The notes under the pieces were generated by a model. The model was given only the letters and a program-made list of their open reading frames with translations. It searched no databases and had not been told where the DNA came from. A stretch of 59,169 nt of DNA, from positions 1-59,169 of the forward strand of contig CAZRXM010000001.1 of NCBI GenBank assembly GCA_964604045.1, written 5' to 3'. Source of the DNA: DRVP01 sp964604045. Lineage in GTDB: Archaea > Thermoproteota > Bathyarchaeia > Bathyarchaeales > Bathycorpusculaceae. Below, piece by piece: positions 33,361 to 40,740 of this stretch; within the stretch, counting starts at the first letter, position 1, and the number at the start of each line of letters is the position of its first letter. A program made the translations under genes and the position numbers.

Positions 33361-34029
33361 TTGTCCGGGGAGTTTAAGCCAAAAATCTTCGCTGACGTCC
33401 GTGAAAGCATGGATGTGAAAGATTATCTGAAAAAGTTTGGGTGTGAAGTCGTGGAGAAAGCTCTCGCCCCAGCGGACTATGTGGTGGCCGAAAACTACGC
33501 TGTTGAGCGGAAGGAGATTCGCGATTTTTTCCGCTCCATTTTTGATGGTAGGCTCTTTGAGCAGGTTGAGAGGTTGACGGAAACCTACGAGAACGCTTGC
33601 CTTGTGGTGGAGGGCGATGTTTTAGACGCTGTGAAGTTTATGCAGAACCCGCAGGTTTTCTGGGGTGCACTCGCCAAAGTCATGGCTGACCACAATATTG
33701 CAGCGGTTTTCACGCCAGACGAAAAACAAACAGCCATATTTCTATACTCATTAGCAAAAAAACTGCAGGAAGAGGAAAGACGAAGGGTTGTTGTGAAGCA
33801 CAAGCCCAAAACGTACACTTTGAGGGAGAGACAACTTTTAGCTGTGCAAAGCCTTCCTAAAGTTGGACCAGAAAGGGCTGAGGCTCTCCTTAAGCGCTTT
33901 GGGAGCGTCAGAAGGGTTTTCCAAGCCACAAAGAGGGAACTGCTATCCGTCAAGGGTTTAGGCGAGAAGACAGCTCAAGCCATAGTGAACTTTTTGGACA
34001 CAAAATATCCTGGTCTTGAGGAGCAGTGA
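33361..34029 (+). CDS. XPF/Mus81-family structure-specific endonuclease
   Basis: About 222 residues, the short helicase-less XPF of crenarchaeal type. The nuclease motif is ADVRE with Asp, PADYVV, then VERKEIRDFF, the ERKxxxD active site; a tandem helix-hairpin-helix follows (LPKVGPERAEALLKRFG, SVKGLGEKTAQAIVNFL). It cleaves 3' flaps and branched DNA. No PCNA-binding box is evident at the C-terminus (PGLEEQ). TTG 33361 lies behind GAGGTGAG; the frame extends to a TTG at 33331. Its TGA overlaps the extended SRP54 frame. Confidence 0.92.
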   Translation: MSGEFKPKIFADVRESMDVKDYLKKFGCEVVEKALAPADYVVAENYAVERKEIRDFFRSIFDGRLFEQVERLTETYENACLVVEGDVLDAVKFMQNPQVFWGALAKVMADHNIAAVFTPDEKQTAIFLYSLAKKLQEEERRRVVVKHKPKTYTLRERQLLAVQSLPKVGPERAEALLKRFGSVRRVFQATKRELLSVKGLGEKTAQAIVNFLDTKYPGLEEQ

Positions 34030-34042
34030 AAGGCTGTTCGGG

Positions 34043-34052
34043 TTTAAATATA
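34043..34052 (+). promoter_or_regulatory. TATA box of srp54
   Basis: TTTAAATATA, 37 bases before the ATG at 34089, overlapping nothing but the gap after the XPF stop. Position supports the start at 34089 with a leader of about 10 bases. Confidence 0.65.
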
Positions 34053-34088
34053 TTAAATGGGAAACGCCTCTTAAACTCGGAGAGTTCA

Positions 34089-35423
34089 ATGGCTTTAGAG
34101 AGACTTGGCGCTTCGCTTAATGAAGCCTTGCGGAAGCTTTTCAGAGCCCCCATTGTGGACGAAGTTGCCGTCAAAGAACTGGTCCGCGACGTGCAACGCG
34201 CCCTACTACAAGCGGACGTGAACGTTCAGCTAGTCCTCGAAATTTCCAAGCGTATAGAGGAGAGAGCCTTAAAAGAAAAAGTTCCGCCGGGGATTTCGCG
34301 TCGAGAACACGTGATAAAGGTTGTTTATGAGGAGTTGACGCGTTTTCTCGGCGAGAAGCCGGCGCCCCTGAAGGTGGAGCCCGGTAAGAGAAAAGTTTTG
34401 ATGCTAGTTGGCATCCAGGGTTCTGGGAAAACTACTGCGGCGGCTAAGCTTGCTAGATACTTCCAAAAGAGGGGTTTAAAACCGGCCTTGATATGCGCCG
34501 ACACCTACCGTCCAGGAGCCTTTGAACAGCTTCAGCAACTGGCCAGCCGAATAAATGTGCCAGTTTACGGCGACCTAAGAGGTAAGGACCCTGTCAAAAT
34601 AGCCCTCGAAGGACTGAAACAGTTCAGTGACAAAGATATAATTATTGTGGATACCGCTGGACGCCACAAGGAAGAAAAGGAGCTCATCAAGGAGATGAAG
34701 ATGCTTGAGGAGGAAATAAAACCAGACGAAGTAATGTTAGTCATAGACGGAACAATCGGACAGCAAGCTTACGTCCAAGCCAAAGCCTTCAGCGAAGCAA
34801 CTTCCATAGGCTCCATCCTAGTAACTAAACTGGACGGCTCCGCGAGGGGTGGCGGGGCCCTCTCGGCGGTTGCTGCAACGGGCGCCCCTATAAAGTTTAT
34901 AAGCACAGGGGAGAAAATCGAGGACATAGAGCCTTTTGTTCCATCCCGTTTCGTGGGCAGACTCCTCGGCATGGGCGACATTGAAGCCCTCGTTGAAAAG
35001 GTAAGAGAGGCTGAAGTCAAGGTTCCGGAAAAGAAGGCTAAAGCGCTTTTAAGCGGCAAGTTCACGCTGACAGACATGTATGAACAGTTTGAAGCAGTGC
35101 GGAAAATGGGGCCTTTCCAGAAAATTCTGAAGATGCTTCCAGGAATGTCCTACACAATTCCGGATGAAATGCTCGAAGAGGCTGAGGATAAGCTGGAAAA
35201 ATGGCGCGTCATAATCCAGTCCATGACTCCGGAGGAGAGAGAAAACCCAAAGATCTTGAACGCCTCACGCATCAGAAGGGTAGCACGGGGCTCTGGGACA
35301 AGCGAAAAGGATGTCAAGGAGCTTCTCAGGCAATATGAAATGATGCGGAAAATGCTTAAAACGCTCCGCAGGAGGAAACGCTTACCCCTATTCGGGAAAG
35401 GCTTACCCTTTGACGTGGGATGA
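34089..35423 (+). CDS. srp54: Signal recognition particle GTPase SRP54
   Basis: A 444-residue SRP54 that binds 7S RNA and signal peptides and delivers ribosomes to the membrane receptor. The N domain comes first; the G domain has GIQGSGKTTAAAKLA (G1), DTYRPGAFEQL (G2 region), DTAGRHKEEKEL (G3) and TKLDGSARGGGAL (G4); the methionine-rich M domain spans about residues 300-430 with RIRRVARGSGTSEKDVKELL, the RNA-binding segment. The frame extends upstream to 34026, but TATA spacing and the conserved N-terminus MALERLGASL favour 34089. Confidence 0.96.
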   Translation: MALERLGASLNEALRKLFRAPIVDEVAVKELVRDVQRALLQADVNVQLVLEISKRIEERALKEKVPPGISRREHVIKVVYEELTRFLGEKPAPLKVEPGKRKVLMLVGIQGSGKTTAAAKLARYFQKRGLKPALICADTYRPGAFEQLQQLASRINVPVYGDLRGKDPVKIALEGLKQFSDKDIIIVDTAGRHKEEKELIKEMKMLEEEIKPDEVMLVIDGTIGQQAYVQAKAFSEATSIGSILVTKLDGSARGGGALSAVAATGAPIKFISTGEKIEDIEPFVPSRFVGRLLGMGDIEALVEKVREAEVKVPEKKAKALLSGKFTLTDMYEQFEAVRKMGPFQKILKMLPGMSYTIPDEMLEEAEDKLEKWRVIIQSMTPEERENPKILNASRIRRVARGSGTSEKDVKELLRQYEMMRKMLKTLRRRKRLPLFGKGLPFDVG

Positions 35424-35450
35424 TTAAAAGCCGGAGGCAAGGCGAGTCTC

Positions 35451-36779
35451 GTGGGCCTTCTTAAAAAAGGATTACAGATGCTTGAGAGACACCCTCTATG
35501 TGACCATTGTCTAGGCAGACAGTTTGCTTTCCTAGCCCATGAAGTGGAGTGCGAGGAGAAAGGGCGTATGTTGAAAACCTTGCTTTTCATGGAGGCTCAA
35601 GCGTTAGTTCATGTGAAAGAGGCTGAAGGTATCCGCATACTCAATATCCTTGCTTCAAACGGGTTCTTTAAACCAGCCGAGGAACTTTTACGCGAAATGA
35701 GGAAACGTTCTCCGAGAAGGAAAACCGCCCAAACTTGTTTCCTCTGCGGGAATAGCTTTAAAAAGACTGATGAACTGGCGAAGAAGGCTCTTGAAAAGCT
35801 GGGCGAATACGAGTTCTCCACGTTTATGGTTGGCATAGAGCTTCCCGTGGAAGTGGAGGAGAGGGAAGACGAGTTTAGGGCGAGGTTCAATGTCGAATTT
35901 GGCGAAAACATTCGGTTAGAGTTTGGAAGGCTTTTAAGCAGGAAAATCGCCCTATACAGCGGCAAAAAACTAGACCACCGCAAACCAGACATAGTTATCC
36001 TTATAAACCCCATAACGGAAGAAATACGCCTCCAAATCAACCCCCTCTACATTGCAGGACGCTACAGGAAACTTGTTCGGGGTATTCCTCAGTCAAAATG
36101 GACATGTTCAAAATGTAAGGGTAATGGGTGCGAAAAGTGCAACTGGACTGGAAAAATGTACCCTGAATCCGTTGAGGAACTCATAAGCCCCCCTTTTATT
36201 GAGGCAACAGGCGGCGTTAAAACCTCTTTCCACGCTTCCGGAAGGGAGGACGTGGACGCCCGCATGCTCGGCAAGGGGAGACCCTTCGTCATGGAGATTT
36301 CACAGCCGAAGAAACGGTTCATAGACCTCAAAAAGCTCGAGGATGCTGTGAACGCCCACGCCAAAGGGAAAGTGGAGGTTTCCGACCTGCAGATAGTCGA
36401 CAAGGACTTCGTGAGGAAAGTGAAGAAAGGGGAGGCTGCTCAAAAAGAGTACCGCGTCATAATAGAGTTCGAGAAGGAAGTTTCCGACGAAGACTTGAAG
36501 ATGTTAGAGGAAAAACTATCCAATGTTGTCGTCAAGCAGAGAACTCCCTTAAGAGTCCTGCATAGACGAGCCGACTTAACACGGGAAAAGTACATATACG
36601 AGGTGAAACTAAAGAGATTGTCGCCTAAAAAGGCTGAAATGAGGGTTCGCTGTCAGGGAGGCTTATACGTCAAAGAGTTGGTGTCGGGCGATGAAGGCCG
36701 AACAAAACCAAGTGTTTCGGAAATTCTCGGTCAGAAAGCGAAGCCCATAAAACTTGATGTTTTAAACGTGATTATGTAG
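35451..36779 (+). CDS. pus10: tRNA pseudouridine synthase Pus10
   Basis: A 442-residue Pus10, which makes pseudouridine at tRNA positions 54 and 55 in archaea. The N-terminal accessory domain has CDHCLGRQF and CFLCGN zinc ligands and a THUMP-like region; the catalytic domain carries ASGREDVDARMLGKG with the catalytic aspartate near residue 268, followed by PFVMEISQPKKR and KEYRVIIEFE. It starts at GTG 35451. It heads a forward cluster with L21e and RpoF, 15 bases apart. Confidence 0.94.
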   Translation: MGLLKKGLQMLERHPLCDHCLGRQFAFLAHEVECEEKGRMLKTLLFMEAQALVHVKEAEGIRILNILASNGFFKPAEELLREMRKRSPRRKTAQTCFLCGNSFKKTDELAKKALEKLGEYEFSTFMVGIELPVEVEEREDEFRARFNVEFGENIRLEFGRLLSRKIALYSGKKLDHRKPDIVILINPITEEIRLQINPLYIAGRYRKLVRGIPQSKWTCSKCKGNGCEKCNWTGKMYPESVEELISPPFIEATGGVKTSFHASGREDVDARMLGKGRPFVMEISQPKKRFIDLKKLEDAVNAHAKGKVEVSDLQIVDKDFVRKVKKGEAAQKEYRVIIEFEKEVSDEDLKMLEEKLSNVVVKQRTPLRVLHRRADLTREKYIYEVKLKRLSPKKAEMRVRCQGGLYVKELVSGDEGRTKPSVSEILGQKAKPIKLDVLNVIM

Positions 36780-36794
36780 GTTGGAGGAAGTGTA

Positions 36795-37091
36795 TTGAGG
36801 AAGTCAAAGGGGTATCGGGCGAGGACACGTAAACTACTAAAGAAAAAGCCTAGGGAACGTGGAAAAATAAAAATCAGCAGACTCCTCCGCGACTATAATC
36901 CAGGTGATAGCGTAGTTATTAAAATAGACCCCAGCGTTCAAAAAGGCATGCCCCACAGACGATATCACGGTAAAGTCGGAAAAATAGTTGGCAAAAGGGG
37001 AAGAAGCTACATTGTCAGCGTCATGCAGGGCGAAGCTGTTAAAGAGATTATTGTGAGACCCGAGCACCTGGAGCCCTATGGAGGCTTGTAA
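36795..37091 (+). CDS. rpl21e: Ribosomal protein L21e (eL21)
   Basis: A 98-residue eL21 of the large subunit: basic start MRKSKGYRARTRKLLKKKPR, the DYNPGDSVVIKIDPSVQKGM segment and HRRYHGKVGKIVGKRGRSY. It starts at TTG behind GGAGG and is followed two bases later by rpoF, a common archaeal pairing. Confidence 0.95.
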   Translation: MRKSKGYRARTRKLLKKKPRERGKIKISRLLRDYNPGDSVVIKIDPSVQKGMPHRRYHGKVGKIVGKRGRSYIVSVMQGEAVKEIIVRPEHLEPYGGL

Positions 37092-37093
37092 AC

Positions 37094-37438
37094 GTGGAGA
37101 AAGCTGAAGAGAAAAACGTTAAGGAAAAGCTTCTGACAATTCCACATGTTAAAAAAATACTTGAGGAAATAGGCGAAGAAAACCTCGACCAGTTTCAGAG
37201 ACGAGTCTTAGACTATGCCAGCAAGTTCTCTCGGGTGGACGCTGAAACCGCTCAAAGGCTCGTGGAGAAGCTTGTTAGAGAGTTCGGGTTGGATGAAGTT
37301 GAGGCTGTTCAAATCGTTAACTGCATGCCAACAAGCGTTGAGGAACTGAGAGTCTTCCTTGGAGGGGGACGAAAAATCATTGAAGCCTCAAAATTAGAAG
37401 CCCTGGTTAAACTTTTAAACGAACATAGATTGAAATAG
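37094..37438 (+). CDS. rpoF: RNA polymerase subunit F (Rpb4)
   Basis: A 114-residue Rpb4 homologue that forms the polymerase stalk with RpoE (54089). It is largely helical, with IPHVKKILEEIGEENLDQFQ and the conserved HRDC-like segment LDEVEAVQIVNCMPTSVEELR. The start is GTG behind GGAGG. Confidence 0.92.
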   Translation: MEKAEEKNVKEKLLTIPHVKKILEEIGEENLDQFQRRVLDYASKFSRVDAETAQRLVEKLVREFGLDEVEAVQIVNCMPTSVEELRVFLGGGRKIIEASKLEALVKLLNEHRLK

Positions 37439-37466
37439 TCTCAAGTTCTCTTAATTTTCGGCAAGA

Positions 37467-38060
37467 GTGAAAACAATGGAAAAGCCAGACAAAATAGAGA
37501 AGAGGTACGAGGAATACGCTTACGTTCTAGACTTCCTCCCCCACGGCCGTCCAGGAGTTAGGATCACTGGGAGAGTGGGTTACAGAGCCGGGGGGATTGT
37601 TCAACTTATCGGCGAGGAGTTTTTCACTTTGCTGGAGGCCTTGGTTAAGGAGGGTGTAACCCTCAAGCCTCATGACCGAGTTTATGTGGGGAAAGATACT
37701 CGTGAAGAAATCACTTATATTATTGGGCGAATCGGCTATGACGAGTTGACGACCGCCGCTAAAATGGAGCTTCCAGCAGTCATAAGCCGCATCGTGTTAA
37801 ATAGGGAGAGATGGTTTGTCAACTTCTTCAACACGGCCCAGGCTGTTACTCCTCGAATGCATGCCCTCGAACTGATTCCGGGTATAGGCAAGAAGTATAT
37901 GTGGCAGGTTATCCGGGAAAGGGAGAAGAAGCCCTTCGAGAGTTTTGAAGACCTTCAAAAGCGAACCCAAATACCTAACCCAGTAAAGCTTTTGACGAAG
38001 AGGATTTTAGAGGAGCTTGCGGGAGAAAGCAAGTACAGGCTTTTCACTAGGCCTCGTTGA
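37467..38060 (+). CDS. DUF655 family HhH protein
   Basis: A 197-residue DUF655 protein. The N-terminal half has the YEEYAYVLDFLPHGRPG motif, YRAGGIVQLIGEEFFTLLE and an OB-like VTLKPHDRVYVGK; the C-terminal half has a helix-hairpin-helix (LELIPGIGKKYMWQVIRERE), suggesting nucleic-acid binding. Its conserved place between rpoF and ksgA suggests an RNA- or ribosome-related role, but the function is unknown. The start is GTG 37467 or ATG 37476. Confidence 0.88.
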   Translation: MKTMEKPDKIEKRYEEYAYVLDFLPHGRPGVRITGRVGYRAGGIVQLIGEEFFTLLEALVKEGVTLKPHDRVYVGKDTREEITYIIGRIGYDELTTAAKMELPAVISRIVLNRERWFVNFFNTAQAVTPRMHALELIPGIGKKYMWQVIREREKKPFESFEDLQKRTQIPNPVKLLTKRILEELAGESKYRLFTRPR

Positions 38061-38086
38061 GCAGACCTCCGGCTGGTTGGTGTTCG

Positions 38087-38899
38087 ATGAGTCTTCTTGA
38101 GGAAACGAAGCTTCTCCTTCGAAAGCATCGAATATTTCCGAAGAAGCGGTTAGGCCAACATTTCACTGTTGAACCCACCCTTTTCGAGCGGATGGCTGTG
38201 TATGCAACCCTTTCAAGCGACGACGTGGTTCTAGACATAGGGGCAGGTTTCGGCTTTCTAACACGTTTTTTAGCTGAAAGGTGTCGGAAAGTCTTGGCTG
38301 TAGAGGCAGATTCTAGGATAGCGGCTGTTCTGCGTAGGGTTCTCAGAGGCTTGCCCAACGTTGAGGTAGTCGAAGGCGACGTGTTGAAGGTTCAACTACC
38401 CTCCTTCAACAAGGTTGTTTCCATTCCTCCTTACAATATTTCCTCCCAGCTTATCCAATGGTTCTTCAAGAAACCCTTAGACTGCGCTGTTCTCGTCCTA
38501 CAAAGGGAGTTCGCACATAAACTGGTGGCACCAGTGGGTAGCGGGAGCTACAGCTGGCTGACAGTCCTAACCTATTACTATTTTGATGTGGAACTTCTCG
38601 ATGTGGTGTCAAAAAACGCGTTCTATCCTCCACCCGAAGTTGACTCAATTATTGTCCTGTTGAAGCCTAAAAGTCCACGGCCCTTCCGTGTGAGGCACGA
38701 AGAGAGTTTCAAGCATTTGGTCCAGTCATTGTTTACTCAAAGGAATAGGAAAGTGAAGAACGCGGTTCGTGTTTACGCTAAAAAAGAGCTTTCTTCTGGT
38801 AAAAAGGTGAACTTGGAGCTCATCCCCTTTAAGGAAAGACGGGTTAGAGAGTTAGCCCCAGAAGACTTCGGTGTGCTGGCAGATGTCCTCGCTCGTTAA
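38087..38899 (+). CDS. ksgA: 16S rRNA dimethyladenosine transferase (KsgA/Dim1)
   Basis: A 270-residue Rossmann methyltransferase that dimethylates two adjacent adenines of helix 45 of 16S rRNA. Motifs are KKRLGQHFTVEP, DIGAGFGFLTRFLAE, EGDVLKVQLPSFN, and IPPYNISSQLIQWF, where the usual NxPY is IPPY. The frame extends to 38057 inside DUF655; the ATG at 38087 gives the normal N-terminus. It overlaps the next methyltransferase gene by 17 bases. Confidence 0.94.
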   Translation: MSLLEETKLLLRKHRIFPKKRLGQHFTVEPTLFERMAVYATLSSDDVVLDIGAGFGFLTRFLAERCRKVLAVEADSRIAAVLRRVLRGLPNVEVVEGDVLKVQLPSFNKVVSIPPYNISSQLIQWFFKKPLDCAVLVLQREFAHKLVAPVGSGSYSWLTVLTYYYFDVELLDVVSKNAFYPPPEVDSIIVLLKPKSPRPFRVRHEESFKHLVQSLFTQRNRKVKNAVRVYAKKELSSGKKVNLELIPFKERRVRELAPEDFGVLADVLAR

Positions 38900-39536
38900 G
38901 AGGGTATACTTCGCCAACTATGTTTTCGACGTGTATCCAGACGTGTATGAGCCCGCGGAAGACTCTTTTATCTTCGCTGAAAATTTGGCAGTTGACCTTG
39001 GAGACTACGTTTTAGACATGGGAACAGGATGCGGTATTCTTGGGATTGTCGCCGCGGAGAAGGCCTCCCACGTTGTTGCGGTAGACTTAAACCCAAAAGC
39101 GGTGCGCTGTGCCAAGGAAAACGCTAAACGAAACGGGGTGGCAGCCAAAATGTCCTTCATCCAGGGCGACTTGTTCACACCGCTGAACACAGACGCGAAG
39201 TTCGACTTAATCCTTTTTAACGCTCCATACCTGCCTTCTGAACGCTGGGAGGGCAAAACCTGGATTGAGCGTGCATGGGCTGGCGGCGTTAATGGAAGGG
39301 CCGTCTTGGACAGATTTCTGCGGGATTTCCCCAACCACCTAAAAGCTGACGGCCGTTTGTTGCTTATGCAGTCCACGTACGCCAACCTTGAAAAAACCTT
39401 TGAAATGTTGAGGGCTCAAGGGTTTAAAGTGGAAATAATCGCAGAGCAAGCGGCTCCTTTTTTCGAGACAATAGTGCTCATAAAAGCGAATGCCAACAAA
39501 GACTGTTCGCGGCGTTTGCCCCTTGCCAAAATCTAG
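38883..39536 (+). CDS. HemK/PrmC-type N5-glutamine methyltransferase
   Basis: A 217-residue class I methyltransferase in the archaeal HemK (Mtq2-like) group, expected to methylate the GGQ glutamine of release factor aRF1. It has VYEPAEDSF, DMGTGCGILGIVAAEKA, VAVDLNPKAVRCAKENAKRN and the catalytic-loop motif, here NAPYLP rather than the usual NPPY. The ATG at 38883 lies inside the end of ksgA; a GTG at 38871 is also possible. Confidence 0.88.
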   Translation: MSSLVKRVYFANYVFDVYPDVYEPAEDSFIFAENLAVDLGDYVLDMGTGCGILGIVAAEKASHVVAVDLNPKAVRCAKENAKRNGVAAKMSFIQGDLFTPLNTDAKFDLILFNAPYLPSERWEGKTWIERAWAGGVNGRAVLDRFLRDFPNHLKADGRLLLMQSTYANLEKTFEMLRAQGFKVEIIAEQAAPFFETIVLIKANANKDCSRRLPLAKI

Positions 39537-39604
39537 TTGAAAAAGCATATAACCCGAAGGCTCCATTACTGCTAAAAACGCCCTAGGAGAGTGCATGTCC
39601 TAAG

Positions 39605-40123
39605 ATGTGTATAATCGGAAAGGATAAACTGAAGGAGCTTATTGAAAACTACAAGTGTATATACCCCTACGACTACAATCTGTTGGACGGAGATGGTTAT
39701 ATTCTAACTGTGAAGGATGAAACCACGCTGCATTACCTCGAACACAAAAACCTAATATCCTACGAGATAGTGTTTACGCCGCCAAACTACGTGGCGCATT
39801 TAACTGCGAAGAGCAAGTACGGTCGGATGGGTTTATCCTTTCTCAACGCGGCTAAAGTTCACAGCGGCTTCGTCGGTAGGCTTGCCCTCGAAGTTGTGAA
39901 CTTGAGCAATGACCGTTGTCCGATAACCATTAAGCGGGGAGACCCCTTCATGCACATTGAGTTCATAAAACGGGAGGGCGAACCATCTCCATACATCGGC
40001 GAATACCAGTTCCAATACTTAACAGACGAGGAAATCCACATGTATATCCCGATATTGAAAGAGGTTTTCCCCAACTACGATGAGCTTGCCAGCATATGGT
40101 TCAGAAACAGACGGATAACCTAG
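39605..40123 (+). CDS. dCTP deaminase / dUTPase family protein
   Basis: A 172-residue member of the dUTPase-dCTP deaminase fold. The core trimer motifs are present: LTAKSKYGRMGLSFLNAAKV (motif 2 region), HSGFVGRLALEVVNLS (motif 3), and RGDPFMHIEFI. Whether it deaminates dCTP or hydrolyses dUTP is not certain; the SKYGRMGL motif differs from the RSSxGRxG of typical dCTP deaminases. It would keep uracil out of DNA. The ATG at 39605 follows CTAGGAGAG at a distance. Confidence 0.82.
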   Translation: MCIIGKDKLKELIENYKCIYPYDYNLLDGDGYILTVKDETTLHYLEHKNLISYEIVFTPPNYVAHLTAKSKYGRMGLSFLNAAKVHSGFVGRLALEVVNLSNDRCPITIKRGDPFMHIEFIKREGEPSPYIGEYQFQYLTDEEIHMYIPILKEVFPNYDELASIWFRNRRIT

Positions 40124-40153
40124 CCCTTCGGTCTTATGTTTTTGGCTGTTGGT

Positions 40154-40192
40154 TGGTAGTTACCACCACAATTGAACAAAGTGTTTAAATAA
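40154..40192 (+). promoter_or_regulatory. rpl10e promoter: inverted repeat and TATA box
   Basis: TTTAAATAA at 40184-40192 lies 33 bases before the ATG at 40225, predicting a short-leader transcript. Nineteen bases upstream of it, TGGTAGTTACCA (40154-40165) is a perfect 5-bp inverted repeat, a possible operator. Confidence 0.5.
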
Positions 40193-40224
40193 GCTGTTAG
40201 CGTTGGTATTGCGAGGGAATATTG

Positions 40225-40740
40225 ATGCGTGCACGGAATTACAGGGAGGTCAAGGGGCAACCCTATACTAGAAGAGAGTTCATTAAAGGGTTCCCTCCGC
40301 CAAAGATAACAAAGTTCACCATGGGGGACCCAAACGCCAAATTCGAATATCAAATTAGACTCATAGCCCTTGAAAGGGCTCAGATAAGGCATAACGCCCT
40401 CGAAGCCGCCCGAGTGGCTGCAAACCGTGTTCTAATGGATAAACTTTCAAACAACTATTTCATGCAGGTGCATCCATACCCCCATGTGATTCTTAGAGAG
40501 AACAAGATGATTTTCGGCGCGCATGCCGACCGTCTGCAAGACGGCATGCGGAAAGCCTTTGGAAAACCTATAGGTACCGCGGCGAGAGTGGAACCTAACC
40601 AGACAGTCATAACGGTTAAGGTTAACGCCAACGGAGTTGAGGTTGCAAAAGAAGCGTTAAAAAGGGCTGCCGCAAAGCTTCCGACACCGTGCCGGATTAT
40701 CGTTGAAAAAGCACAGGTTGAGGAAGCGAAGGCGCCATGA
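40225..40740 (+). CDS. rpl10e: Ribosomal protein L10e (uL16)
   Basis: A 171-residue uL16/L10e of the large subunit: RARNYREVKGQPYTRREFI, KFTMGDPNAKFEY, and the central HPYPHVILRENKMIFGAHADRLQ that lines the tRNA path. Its TGA overlaps the ATG of ppsA (ATGA), an unusual coupling of a ribosomal and a metabolic gene. Confidence 0.96.
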   Translation: MRARNYREVKGQPYTRREFIKGFPPPKITKFTMGDPNAKFEYQIRLIALERAQIRHNALEAARVAANRVLMDKLSNNYFMQVHPYPHVILRENKMIFGAHADRLQDGMRKAFGKPIGTAARVEPNQTVITVKVNANGVEVAKEALKRAAAKLPTPCRIIVEKAQVEEAKAP

